Shown here one piece after another: positions 8,212 to 16,784 of a stretch of 20,307 bases of DNA (positions are counted from its first letter, which is position 1; each line of letters begins with the position of its first letter). The notes beneath the pieces were generated by a model. That model was not told the origin of the DNA. It searched no databases and worked only from the letters and a program-made list of their open reading frames with translations. The position numbers and the translations under genes are program-made. Origin of the DNA: Planctomycetaceae bacterium (lineage in GTDB: Bacteria > Planctomycetota > Planctomycetia > Pirellulales > Pirellulaceae). The stretch is taken from positions 1 to 20,307 of the forward strand of contig NYXM01000057.1 in assembly GCA_002685655.1 (NCBI GenBank). Direction: 5' to 3'.

Positions 8212-9087
8212 ATGTCCGATACGCCCGAACCAGAAGTACATCAACACGACTCGCCGTGGGTGGTGGACGCCACGCCGGAGACATTCGACGCCGAGGTTTT
8301 TGCGCGTTCCCAGGAACTCCTGGTGGTGGTGGACTTTTGGGCTCCATGGTGCGCGCCCTGCCGGACCTTGGGGCCCATCTTGGAAGATCTGGCCAAGCAG
8401 TACGACGGCAGTTTTATGTTGGTGAAGGTGGATACGGAAAAACTACCCGAAGCCACCACACAGTTCGGTGTCCAGGGGATTCCCGCCGTCTATGCCGTTG
8501 TCGATGGCAAGATTGCCAATGCATTCAACGGTGCGATGCCGGAACCGGAGCTGCGAGAGTGGATTGATCAGGTGCTTGTCGTTGGCGGTGTCGCCGAGGC
8601 GGTCAGGCTTGAAGAGATTGCCCCCGAAGCGGCGCTGGCCAAGTACCAGGCATTGGCCACCAAGGATCCCTCAAATACAGACGTCAAGATCGGGCTCGCG
8701 CGGATGCTATTGCAGCAGGATGATGTCGACGAGTGTCAGACAATCATGGCAGAACTTGAAGCGAGGGGCTATCTCGAACCCGAGGCCGAAAAGGTCAAAG
8801 CGGCGCTCGATCTGCATGGCATGAAGGACGATGATTTGGCGGAGACCCGTGAGGCGGCAACTGCAAAACCCGACGACGGCGAGCTTCAATTTCAGCTCGC
8901 CGAATCGTTGGCAGGAGCGCAGCAATTTGAAGAGGCGTTGGAGATCTGTCTAGCGCTGGTCGAGAAAGATCGTCACGGTGTGGGTGAGCCAAGCCGCAAA
9001 TTGATGCTCGAGATCTTTCGAGCCCTGCCCGACGATTCTGAGCTGATCACGACCTACCGCCGAAAGTTGTCGATGGTGCTGTACTAG
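8212..9087 (+). CDS. Thioredoxin-TPR protein, CnoX/YbbN type (291 aa)
   Basis: An N-terminal thioredoxin domain (about residues 17-125) has the active site WCAPC (C47, C50) and the cis-proline loop GIPAVY (P91). It is followed by a helical region of about 160 residues with TPR-like repeats (ALAKYQALATKDPSN, ARMLLQQDDVDEC, FQLAESLAGAQQFEEALEICLALVEKD). This two-part layout is that of CnoX/YbbN, a chaperone-redoxin that protects proteins from oxidative aggregation in the cytoplasm. Unlike the E. coli protein it keeps both cysteines, so disulfide exchange activity is plausible. No signal peptide. I chose ATG 8212 because the frame extended back to 8056 would overlap the DUF1080 gene and add unrelated sequence. 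A hairpin follows directly at the stop codon. Confidence 0.92.
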   Translation: MSDTPEPEVHQHDSPWVVDATPETFDAEVFARSQELLVVVDFWAPWCAPCRTLGPILEDLAKQYDGSFMLVKVDTEKLPEATTQFGVQGIPAVYAVVDGKIANAFNGAMPEPELREWIDQVLVVGGVAEAVRLEEIAPEAALAKYQALATKDPSNTDVKIGLARMLLQQDDVDECQTIMAELEARGYLEPEAEKVKAALDLHGMKDDDLAETREAATAKPDDGELQFQLAESLAGAQQFEEALEICLALVEKDRHGVGEPSRKLMLEIFRALPDDSELITTYRRKLSMVLY

Positions 9088-9113
9088 CAAGCGCTTGCGG
9101 ATTAGCACTTGCT
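9086..9113 (+). terminator. Hairpin directly after the thioredoxin-TPR gene
   Basis: AGCAAGCGCT (9086-9095) and AGCACTTGCT (9104-9113) form a 10-bp stem with one mismatch around an 8-nt loop, starting within the stop codon. Only a short non-T-rich sequence follows, so it is at best a weak or factor-assisted terminator separating this gene from the cytochrome operon 63 nt further on. Confidence 0.4.
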
Positions 9114-9176
9114 ATTCCGTCACACAGCACGAGGCTATTCCGGTGACGAGACGAGCACCATGAGAGGACAGATGGA

Positions 9177-12026
9177 ATGAGACATGTGCGGTTGGTCATC
9201 CTCGCGGTCGCGGTATTGTGTTTGATTGGAAAGGGTCTGCTCGACAAGACGGTCAGGGCCCAATCATTGACTGCTGAATTGGAAGCCGAAGGCGCGGCGT
9301 CGCTGGCCAGCGCGGCACGCGAGCGTGGCAATGCGGTGCGCGGCGCGATTCTGTTCCCACAGCAGGTCATCGGATGCGCGAATTGTCACGCGCCGGGAGG
9401 CAAAGATCTGTTGGGGCCGGATCTCGGCGAAATGGGACCGGAAGCAACGGACGTTTACCTGGCCGAGGCGATGTTGTATCCGTCCAAGGTCATCAGAAAG
9501 GAATTCAAATCGGTCACGGTGATAACGCGGGCGGGAAGAAAATACGCCGGCAGAGTCATCGACAGGGCCGGCGATAACGTGGTACTTCGCCTTATCGCAT
9601 CGGATCGTCGGTTGATCACCTTGCCCAAACGTGAAATCGAAGAGCTCGTGCCCAACCCAAAATCATCCATGCCGGACGGGTTGGTTGATCAACTGACGAA
9701 TCGACAACAATTCCTTGACCTCCTCAAGTACATGATGGAGATCAAAGCGGCCGGTCCAAGTCGTAGCACGGGCGAGTTGACGCCACCTGCAGGCGGTGAC
9801 GTGGACGCAAAACTGTGGGGGCTCGTCTTGCTGGATGAGTTCCAATGTGCTGCGTGTCATGGCAATGTCGCTGCCAAGAGCTCGATTCCAGCGAAGCAAG
9901 CCCCCAAGTTGGCATGGGCCGCCGGACGGATCAATCCGAATTACATCGAACGATTCATCGCCGCCCCAGCGCAGGTCAAACCGGGAACGACCATGCCAGA
10001 TGCCATGGGAACGCTAGACACGGATGCCCGGCGGGCAGCCGCGCAAGAAATCACGCATTACCTTGTATCGCTTGGCCGTGTCTCACATGGCGATGCATCC
10101 TTTCAGATGCAGCCGTTGGATCGCGCGGCTGCCCAACGCGGGAGTGAATTGTTTCACTCGATTGGATGCGTTGCCTGCCATTCGCCTCGCGGCGAAAATG
10201 GCGTCGAACGGCTTCCAACAAGATCTGTGCCTCTGGGGAAGATCGAACAGAAATACAACGTTAACGGCCTCATCGCCTTTCTCGAAGACCCACATTCCGT
10301 GCGGCCTTCCGGACGTATGCCGAACATGCAATTGTCGCACTGGGAAGCCATCGACATCGCCCACTACCTGCTGATCAAACCTAGCGGACAAATCGAACCC
10401 GTCTCATCCTTTCGGCTGGACCGCACGCTGGCCGAAAAAGGCAAGAGCCAGTTTCGTCGACTAGGGTGTGGCCAATGTCACGTAGATCTGATCAACCAAG
10501 ACCAGAGCCAACGAAACGACATACAGCATTCCGATCGCGACTATCCTTCTTTCGCCAATCCACCGCTTGCCGCGGTACGCACCGACCAAGGTTGTCTTTC
10601 TGGAAACGTAGGCGCGTGGCCTCGTTACGATCTGGACGAGTCGCAGCGCAGCGCGATGCGCGATGCGATTCAGCGAGAGCCAACCGAGTTGACAGACCGA
10701 CAGCAGATCGCCCTGACACTGGCCACCTACAACTGCGTGACATGTCATCAGCGTGGCGAACTGGGAGGCGTGTCACCCGAGCGAGACGAGTACTTTCAGA
10801 CGACGAACCCAAACCTTGGGCCGCAAGGCCGCATACCGCCGCGACTGACCGGTGTCGGTGCCAAGCTGAAACCGAAATGGATGCGGCAGGTGCTGGTCAG
10901 CGGTCGAACGATTCGACCGTACCTGTTGACTCGGATGCCACAATACGGTGCCGACAATGTCGCGCACCTGGTCGATCTGTTTCAGAACGTCGACCGACTT
11001 CCAGAATTGACGTTTGCAGGATTCACCGATCTGAAACAGATGAAGAAAAGTGGTAGCGAGTTGGCGGGCACCGGTGGACTGAACTGTATCGCTTGTCACA
11101 CGTTTCAGCAGAGACCCGCCGCTACAATGTCGTCAGTGGACCTGACCGAGATGGCCGAACGGCTTCATAAGAACTGGTTCCATCGTTACATGCTCGATCC
11201 ACAGCGTTTGAGTACCAACACGGTCATGCCATCGTTTTGGCCGGGCGGGCGCGCGATTCGTAAGGACATTCTTGATGGCGATACCGACCTGCAGGTCGAA
11301 GCGATGTGGCAGTATTTGCTCGATGGTCGTCAAGCAAGATCGCCGAGAGGGCTCGTCCGCAAACCGATCGAGCTTGTCGCCAGGGACGAAGCGGTCATGC
11401 TTCGTCGACGTTATCAGGGAATCGGCAAACGCGGTATTGGAGTCGGTTATCCTAACCAGATTAATCTTGCCTTCGATGCCGAACAGATGCGGCTGGCGAT
11501 GATCTGGAAGGGCAAGTTCGCTGATCCTGGCGGCGTCTGGCGGAGCCAAGGACACGGTACTGTCCGACCGCTTGGGCGAGATCTGTTTCGGTTTGCTGTC
11601 GGCCCAGAGTTGGACGACGCGGTTAATCCTTGGCCTGTCGACGAAGGGCGACCACCGCAGCATCAGTTCAAAGGATACGATCTCGACAGCTTGCAGCGGC
11701 CAATACTGAAATATCGTTTTGATAGCATCGATGTTGAAGACTATCCGATTGACGTCAGAGATGAAGCGGCGGGCACGGTACTGATCCGTCGCACGTTGAC
11801 GTTCATGTCCAAACGGGTACGTCCAAACGTTCTGTTTCGCGCGGCAACCGACCCGAATATCGTGTCTGAAGACAACGGAACATTCCTGATCGGCAAGAGT
11901 TTGCGAATCCGTATTGACGACAAGCACCGCGGCCAGATCGTCAAGACGCCGGAGGGTCGTCAGCTGCGCATTCCGCTGGACATCGGGCAAGGTAAATCAA
12001 CACTCGTAATTGAATATGCATGGTAG
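9177..12026 (+). CDS. Exported hexaheme cytochrome c with Pirellula/Verrucomicrobium-type heme module (949 aa)
   Basis: An N-terminal signal sequence (LVILAVAVLCLIG) is followed by six CxxCH heme c attachment motifs: CANCH (67), CAACH (224), CVACH (331), CGQCH (431), CVTCH (520) and CIACH (637). The first lies in a module resembling the TIGR02603 heme-binding domain of Pirellula and Verrucomicrobium (GPDLGEMG, then a small beta domain with ITRAGRKYAGRVIDR and ITLPKREIEEL). Several methionine-rich segments (TTMPDAMG, GRMPNMQ, TRMPQYG, TVMPSFWP) could supply axial ligands. The last 250 residues lack heme motifs and look beta-rich. It probably passes electrons in the periplasm from the propeller protein encoded next, whose start lies 10 nt after this stop. 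GAGAGGA upstream supports the start. Confidence 0.9.
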   Translation: MRHVRLVILAVAVLCLIGKGLLDKTVRAQSLTAELEAEGAASLASAARERGNAVRGAILFPQQVIGCANCHAPGGKDLLGPDLGEMGPEATDVYLAEAMLYPSKVIRKEFKSVTVITRAGRKYAGRVIDRAGDNVVLRLIASDRRLITLPKREIEELVPNPKSSMPDGLVDQLTNRQQFLDLLKYMMEIKAAGPSRSTGELTPPAGGDVDAKLWGLVLLDEFQCAACHGNVAAKSSIPAKQAPKLAWAAGRINPNYIERFIAAPAQVKPGTTMPDAMGTLDTDARRAAAQEITHYLVSLGRVSHGDASFQMQPLDRAAAQRGSELFHSIGCVACHSPRGENGVERLPTRSVPLGKIEQKYNVNGLIAFLEDPHSVRPSGRMPNMQLSHWEAIDIAHYLLIKPSGQIEPVSSFRLDRTLAEKGKSQFRRLGCGQCHVDLINQDQSQRNDIQHSDRDYPSFANPPLAAVRTDQGCLSGNVGAWPRYDLDESQRSAMRDAIQREPTELTDRQQIALTLATYNCVTCHQRGELGGVSPERDEYFQTTNPNLGPQGRIPPRLTGVGAKLKPKWMRQVLVSGRTIRPYLLTRMPQYGADNVAHLVDLFQNVDRLPELTFAGFTDLKQMKKSGSELAGTGGLNCIACHTFQQRPAATMSSVDLTEMAERLHKNWFHRYMLDPQRLSTNTVMPSFWPGGRAIRKDILDGDTDLQVEAMWQYLLDGRQARSPRGLVRKPIELVARDEAVMLRRRYQGIGKRGIGVGYPNQINLAFDAEQMRLAMIWKGKFADPGGVWRSQGHGTVRPLGRDLFRFAVGPELDDAVNPWPVDEGRPPQHQFKGYDLDSLQRPILKYRFDSIDVEDYPIDVRDEAAGTVLIRRTLTFMSKRVRPNVLFRAATDPNIVSEDNGTFLIGKSLRIRIDDKHRGQIVKTPEGRQLRIPLDIGQGKSTLVIEYAW

Positions 12027-12030
12027 GAGG
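12025..12030 (+). promoter_or_regulatory. Ribosome binding site deciding the propeller gene start
   Basis: AGGAGG lies 6 nt before ATG 12037 and overlaps the stop codon of the cytochrome gene (TAG at 12024-12026). It argues for the ATG at 12037 over the earlier in-frame TTG 12010 and ATG 12016, and implies translational coupling with the cytochrome. Confidence 0.8.
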
Positions 12031-12036
12031 CTGCGA

Positions 12037-13530
12037 ATGTTGCTGCGTTTGACATTGTTGATTTTCTTGGCGATGGCCGGGCTGTCACCAGTCGGACAGC
12101 TATCTGCCCAAACACTGGGCGAGTACTGGAATACGGCCGAAGAAGAGGCAAAGTACTACCGCATCGTCGAAGTACCGATACCCAAGGGGATGGCCATGGA
12201 GGCGGGTAGCTTCGAGATCCTACCCGATAACCAACTCGCGATTGGGACACGACGTGGTGACATCTACGTCGTTAGCGGTGCATTCGACGAGAATCCCCAA
12301 ACGCGATACCAACGCTTTGCGAGTGGGCTGGATGAACTGCTGGGCATGTCCTACAAGAACGGTGCCTTCTACGTCACGCAGCAGACCGAGGTTACACGGA
12401 TCAGCGACATCAACGGCGATGGCCGCGCCGATCGGTTCGAGACGTTGAGCGATGCCTGGGGCTTTCGGCACTATCACGAGTTTGCCTTTGGATCAAAGCT
12501 TGACAAAGAAGGAAACATTTGGGTCGCACTCTGCCTATCGGAATCGTATCGCTCGAAAGTGCCTTTTCGAGGCTGGTGCGTCAAAGTGACACCCGACGGA
12601 AACACGATTCCAATCTGCAGTGGAATTCGTAGCCCCTGTGGCATTGGCCCCAACGAACACGGTGTGATGTTTTATGCGGAAAGCCAAGGACCTTGGAACG
12701 GATCATGTTCGCTGAAGGTTCTCCAACCCGGCGGGTTCATGGGGCACCCGGTCAGCTTTAATTGGTACGACCTGACGGAGAACATGGGCCCCAAACCGGT
12801 CGAACCGAACTCCAGATCGCGGCTACTTACTGAACGCCAACGCGTTAAAGAGCTGGTGCCGTATGCCGTGGTGTTTCCCTACATCAAGATGGGGCGTTCG
12901 ATCTCCGGCTTCATGGTGGATCGCACTGGAGGGAAGTTTGGGCCGTTCGAGAATCAGATCTTCGTCGGCGATTTCAGTCTGAGCGTTGTGATGCGCGCGA
13001 CAACAGAAAAAGTCAACGGCGTCTGGCAAGGCGCGTGTTATCCGTTTCGCGAGGGACTTGCCACTGGACTGCTCGCCTGTCAGTTCACGCCACAGGGCGA
13101 TCTACTTGTCGGCGGTACAAACCGAGGCTGGCCAGTTCGGGGCCCGAGAGCGTTTGCACTTCAGCGGCTTGATTGGACCGGAAGGGCGCCTTTCGAGATC
13201 AAACAGATCAATGCGAAGCACAATGGTTTTCTGGTGACGTTTACCCAACCAGTCGATCGCGCGATCGCGGCAAATCCCGATTCCTACGCCATGACCACGT
13301 ACACCCATATTTACCAGCAGGGCTATGGGAGCCCGGAAGTCGACCACACGACGCCGCACGTTGTGAAGTCTGAGGTATCAGACGATGGTCTCCGGGCGTA
13401 CTTGACAATCGAAGGGATCGTGCAAGGTCACGTTCACGAATTCGACCTGCAACGGATGCGTTCAGCCGAAGGAAACAAGCTTGTCCACGTCAACGCCTAC
13501 TACACTTTGAACGAGATTCCCACCGACTGA
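12037..13530 (+). CDS. Secreted beta-propeller, PVC dehydrogenase-like protein (497 aa)
   Basis: A signal peptide (MLLRLTLLIFLAMAGLSPVGQLSAQ) is followed by propeller-like blades: GSFEILPDNQLAIGTRRGDIY, DELLGMSYKNGAFYVTQQ, the calcium-loop-like DINGDGRADR, DKEGNIWVAL, GIRSPCGIGPNEHG, ENQIFVGDFS and FTPQGDLLVGGTNRGWPVRG. This resembles soluble sugar dehydrogenase and the putative membrane-bound dehydrogenase domains of Planctomycetes (TIGR02604-like). The last 110 residues form a separate beta domain. Whether it binds PQQ cannot be read from sequence. Its tight linkage to the hexaheme cytochrome suggests substrate oxidation with electrons delivered to that cytochrome. The function is inferred from context. 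Confidence 0.82.
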   Translation: MLLRLTLLIFLAMAGLSPVGQLSAQTLGEYWNTAEEEAKYYRIVEVPIPKGMAMEAGSFEILPDNQLAIGTRRGDIYVVSGAFDENPQTRYQRFASGLDELLGMSYKNGAFYVTQQTEVTRISDINGDGRADRFETLSDAWGFRHYHEFAFGSKLDKEGNIWVALCLSESYRSKVPFRGWCVKVTPDGNTIPICSGIRSPCGIGPNEHGVMFYAESQGPWNGSCSLKVLQPGGFMGHPVSFNWYDLTENMGPKPVEPNSRSRLLTERQRVKELVPYAVVFPYIKMGRSISGFMVDRTGGKFGPFENQIFVGDFSLSVVMRATTEKVNGVWQGACYPFREGLATGLLACQFTPQGDLLVGGTNRGWPVRGPRAFALQRLDWTGRAPFEIKQINAKHNGFLVTFTQPVDRAIAANPDSYAMTTYTHIYQQGYGSPEVDHTTPHVVKSEVSDDGLRAYLTIEGIVQGHVHEFDLQRMRSAEGNKLVHVNAYYTLNEIPTD

Positions 13531-13577
13531 GGATCAACGAATCAACAGGCTTCTCGCAGGACGCAACTGCCGAATCG

Positions 13578-14783
13578 TCAATCGGAGAATTCCAGCTGAA
13601 TCTTCAGGATTTCATCCACCGTGGCGAAGAAGGCGTCGACGACACGTGGGTCGAAATGCACACCACGCCCCTCCTCAATGATTTCAAAGCTCTTCTCTCT
13701 CGAAAACGCCTTCTTGTACGGCCGCTCGTTGCTCAGTGCGTCGTAGACGTCTGCCACGGCGACAATCCGACCTTCAGGAGGGATTTCTTCACCCTTCAAT
13801 CCTTTCGGATAACCGGAACCATCCCACTTTTCATGGTGTGTCTCGGCGATCACCGCTGCCATTTTCATAATCGGCGACTCGGTGTCATCCAACAGTTCGT
13901 CATCCGCCCACGCGGCCAACCGCCTTCGTGAGGCTGGACAGATGATCTGCGTACCCATGATGCCATGCTGCTTCATCACATCGAACTCACTCGATTCAAG
14001 TGGGCCCGGTTTCAGCAGAATCGCGTCGGGAATGCCAATCTTGCCGACATCATGGAGAGGTGCGGCGTGTTCGATCATCTCGACCCAATCATCACTCGCA
14101 CCAAGATACCGGGCGAGAGCGCCCGAGTAACGGCCAACTCGCACCACGTGCATTCCCGTAACTTCATCGCGGAATTCGCCAGCAGAAGCCAGGCTGTGCA
14201 GGATCTGAAGCTGTGCCGCTTTCAATTCGTTAGTTCTCAGACGGACTTGGTGTTCCAGCAAAGCGGTGTGTCTTGTCACTTGGTCGTGGTACGCCTTGGC
14301 GGTCAGGATATTCTTCAATCGCAACACCAACTCGCCTGCATGCACAGGTTTGACCAAAAAATCAGCGGCGCCCCGTTTGAACGATTCTAGCTTCGTGTCC
14401 GCGTCATCGGATGACGTGAGGACAATCACGGGGATGCGCTTCAGGGCCGGCGCCGACCTCATGGATGACAGGATTTCGAAGCCGCCCACTTCAGGCATAT
14501 TCAGATCCAACAGCACGACATCCGGTTGCTCGTTCTGGATCGCTTCCAGCGCTTCGCTCGATTCGCAGCAAGTGACGATTCGCTTGAAGCCCGCATTTTC
14601 CAAATACTTCTTCACGGTCTTAGTGATGATCGGCTCGTCGTCGATCATCATCACGACCATTTCCGCTAGCGCCAAACCATCGTCGTTGCCGTCGATCGTC
14701 AGCGGATCCGGCTGTTGCTGGCCGTGAGCTGCAGAATGCTGTATCTCGACGGCGGGATCAATTGTCGACTCAAGCGTTTGCAT
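13578..14783 (-). CDS. Response regulator with REC and HD-GYP domains (401 aa)
   Basis: A receiver domain (about 42-165) has the acidic pair D48-D49, phospho-acceptor D93 (LLDLNMP), T123/S124 and K145 (LVKP). A coiled-coil linker (about 165-195) leads to an HD-GYP domain with HD at 244-245 (HDVGKIG), HH at 316-317 and GYP at 324-326 (HHEKWDGSGYPKG). Such proteins hydrolyse the second messenger c-di-GMP under control of a sensor kinase; key residues are intact. No partner histidine kinase is in the window. I chose the ATG at 14781-14783 because a GGGGGAG sequence lies just upstream; the longer frame to 14813 adds an Arg-rich stretch overlapping the TolC fragment. Its 5' end abuts the truncated TolC-family gene. 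It is convergent with the propeller gene. Confidence 0.93.
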   Translation of the reverse strand: MQTLESTIDPAVEIQHSAAHGQQQPDPLTIDGNDDGLALAEMVVMMIDDEPIITKTVKKYLENAGFKRIVTCCESSEALEAIQNEQPDVVLLDLNMPEVGGFEILSSMRSAPALKRIPVIVLTSSDDADTKLESFKRGAADFLVKPVHAGELVLRLKNILTAKAYHDQVTRHTALLEHQVRLRTNELKAAQLQILHSLASAGEFRDEVTGMHVVRVGRYSGALARYLGASDDWVEMIEHAAPLHDVGKIGIPDAILLKPGPLESSEFDVMKQHGIMGTQIICPASRRRLAAWADDELLDDTESPIMKMAAVIAETHHEKWDGSGYPKGLKGEEIPPEGRIVAVADVYDALSNERPYKKAFSREKSFEIIEEGRGVHFDPRVVDAFFATVDEILKIQLEFSD

Positions 14784-15547
14784 CCCGCAGCTCCCCCATC
14801 GACGCCGCCGCACAGGAGATCGAAGCTGCCCGGATCCGCTTGGACATGGCCAGGAACGAGCTCCTGCCAGTGCTCGACGCGGTGCTCGAGACTTACGTCA
14901 GCGAATTGCGAGGCGACTACAACATCGGCCGCTCGTTTATCGATCAGTTCAGCGTCGGCCAGCCAAGTTTCACTGCGGGTTTCATCTTTGAAGCACCGAT
15001 TCACCGGCGGTCGGCCAGGGCGAATCACTTACGGCGGCAGGTCGAGCTACGGCAGTTGTCGAACCGATTTCAGGCGACGATCGAGACGCTCAACGCCGAC
15101 GTGGAAGTCGCCGTGCGAGAAGTCGAAACCGGCTTTCGTGAGATGCAAGCCAAATATCTGTCGATGGTGGCCACCCAGGCGGATGCGCAATATCTACAAC
15201 GCCGCTGGGAATTTCTCCCTGGCGACGATCGCGCGGCCAGCTTCATGCTCGAAGACCTACTCGATTCGCAGGACCGCTTGGCCGCCGCCGAGTTCCATTT
15301 CACCCAGGCGCAAGTCGATTACACGCTCAGCCTCACGCATTTGAATCGGGCGACGGGTACGCTGCTGAAACACGAACAGATCGAACTGATCCACGGCAGC
15401 GACTGTGGTGTGCCAATGATCCTCTTTGAGAAAACCGGTACGGCACCAGAGTTCCAAGCGCCCATCGAAGAAAGCCTCCAGGCACCACTAGTCGAGGCAC
15501 ATCGCTGGGAGCCGGACGGCTACCGTAACGCGGGACGTCGCAGATGA
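14762..15547 (+). pseudogene. TolC-family outer membrane efflux protein, C-terminal half only
   Basis: The 261-codon frame matches the second half of TolC/OEP-type channel proteins. It has the long alpha-helical, Ala/Arg/Glu-rich coiled-coil pattern, the typical ARIRLDMARNELLPVLD helix, a membrane-strand region with PSFTAGFIFEAPI, a second long helix pair (ATIETLNADVEVAVREVETGFREM) and SLTHLNRATGTLL near the end. Usual length is about 420-550 residues, and the N-terminal half and signal peptide are missing. The frame begins at a TTG that lies opposite the first codons of the HD-GYP gene, with no signal peptide and no good ribosome binding site, so it is most likely a truncated remnant. Its stop overlaps the start of the SecA-like gene (ATGA at 15544-15547), indicating that the two were once translationally coupled. 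Confidence 0.75.
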
Positions 15548-15687
15548 TCTTCCGCTCACCTTTCACTGCTGTATGGCGTCTACTTGCGCCGAAGGCGATG
15601 CGTCCTCGCCAATCGGACCACGAACTTGTCGCCAGAATCCACGATGCCGCGACGAAATTGTCAGGACTTTCGGTAGTGTCCTATTAG
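15544..15687 (+). pseudogene. SecA-like ATPase gene, 5' fragment (interrupted by insertion)
   Basis: ATG 15544 overlaps the TolC-fragment stop by four bases. The first 43 codons (ending KLSGLS) are the start of a SecA-like protein. Host sequence ends at 15673, and the frame runs into the inserted element, stopping at TAG 15685-15687 after 47 codons. Joining 15544-15673 to 18489-20278 gives 1920 nt, a continuous 639-codon frame plus stop, which shows these are two halves of one gene. Confidence 0.85.
15664..15673 (+). repeat. Target-site duplication, left copy
   Basis: GGACTTTCGG is repeated exactly at 18479-18488, on the far side of the inserted element. The adjacent bases differ on both sides, so the duplication is exactly 10 bp. 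IS1-family transposition is known to make duplications of about this size. Confidence 0.85.
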
Positions 15688-15695
15688 TGTGTTAA
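15676..15695 (+). repeat. Left terminal inverted repeat
   Basis: GTGTCCTATTAGTGTGTTAA matches the reverse complement of the right repeat at 18 of 20 positions, the differences being the central TT versus AC. The methyltransferase stop codon (complement of 15696-15698) follows immediately. Confidence 0.85.
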
Positions 15696-16625
15696 TCATC
15701 CGGCAGCCATTCCTGGCAACATCTCTTGCTGTAACCGCTTACGGATCATTTTGATGTAGTCCGGGTTAAGTTCGATCAGAATTGCCTTGCGGCCATTGTA
15801 TTTCGCCACTTGGGCAGTCGTGCCGGATCCGCCAAACGGGTCGAGCACAGTTCCGCCAGCAGGGCATCCAGCTAGTACGCATGGTTCGATTAAGTCTGGT
15901 GGAAAGGTCGCAAAGTGTGCCCCCTTATACGGCTTGACCGTCACGCTCCACACTGTACGGCGATTAGCGCCCTTCTCATTGCTACACGCCTGCCCGAGAT
16001 CGGTTGCAATGGTTTGTTTGCCTGGGCCCCCATCGGACCACTTATGGCTGGATGATCTGCCTCGCTTAGTCCGTTCAACGGAATCAGGTGCGTATGGCGT
16101 TCTGATCGCGTCTTGGTCGTAGTAATACCTAGCTGTCTTCGTTAGCAAAAAGATAACTTCGTGGGAACGTGTTGGTCTATCCTTCACGCTTTCACACATG
16201 CCGTTGGGCTTGTCCCAGATAATATCAGTGCGCAACCACCATCCATCCCTGCGAAGCGCAAAGGCTACCAACCATGGAATCCCAATTAAGTCTTTTGCCT
16301 TGTATCCGTGTGGTGCTTTCTTTGGCGGCATCCACGATCCGACGTTCGTTAACTGCTTTCCAGTTCCGACGCCGTTTCCGCCCTCTGCATAAGAATCACC
16401 AAGGTTGAGCCACAGCGTTCCGTCGTCGCGAAGGACTCGGCGCACCTCCCTGAATGCCTCAACTAATCTTTCAGTGTATTTCTCAGGCGTGTCCTCAATC
16501 CCAAATTGACCGGGGTGCTCATAATCACGCAAGCCCCAGTACGGCGGGCTGGTCACGCAACAGTTTACGGTCCCTTCTGGGATGTCAGCCAGTTCTGCAC
16601 GGCAATCTCCCTGACGGATCGTCAC
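15696..16625 (-). CDS. Site-specific DNA methyltransferase, beta class (309 aa)
   Basis: An S-adenosylmethionine-dependent amino-methyltransferase that modifies N4 of cytosine or N6 of adenine in DNA. Catalytic motif IV is TSPPYW (25-30), and the cofactor motif DPFGGSGTT (262-270) with AILIELNPDY (281-290) comes at the C-terminal end, the beta-class order. TSPPYW favours N4-cytosine, but N6-adenine enzymes also use it. Residues 140-230 probably form the target-recognition part. I chose GTG 16625 because the protein then starts at MTIRQGDC, as in relatives. Earlier GTG/TTG codons (16646-16649 region) are possible, and no clear Shine-Dalgarno is seen. No restriction enzyme is next to it, so it is an orphan methyltransferase carried by the transposon, perhaps shielding the element from host restriction. 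Confidence 0.9.
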   Translation of the reverse strand: MTIRQGDCRAELADIPEGTVNCCVTSPPYWGLRDYEHPGQFGIEDTPEKYTERLVEAFREVRRVLRDDGTLWLNLGDSYAEGGNGVGTGKQLTNVGSWMPPKKAPHGYKAKDLIGIPWLVAFALRRDGWWLRTDIIWDKPNGMCESVKDRPTRSHEVIFLLTKTARYYYDQDAIRTPYAPDSVERTKRGRSSSHKWSDGGPGKQTIATDLGQACSNEKGANRRTVWSVTVKPYKGAHFATFPPDLIEPCVLAGCPAGGTVLDPFGGSGTTAQVAKYNGRKAILIELNPDYIKMIRKRLQQEMLPGMAAG

Positions 16626-16784
16626 CCCAGACTGAGAGTAGACCACCAAAGAAAAGATAGAAAAGCTGAAAAGAATGGGTAGAAAGACTGGACCCGAACC
16701 AGTGAAATATGCAAAATGGCGTCTGTCACCATGCGACAATCGCACGGAACTTAACAACTCGATAGGTCGATTGGCTAAACCACC

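Noticed and set aside
11133..11990. 285-codon - strand frame
   Set aside because: Antisense to the C-terminal part of the cytochrome gene; no motifs, no ribosome binding site.
12010..12036. Earlier TTG/ATG starts for the propeller gene
   Set aside because: They lie inside the cytochrome gene without a ribosome binding site, whereas AGGAGG sits correctly before ATG 12037 and gives a clean signal peptide.
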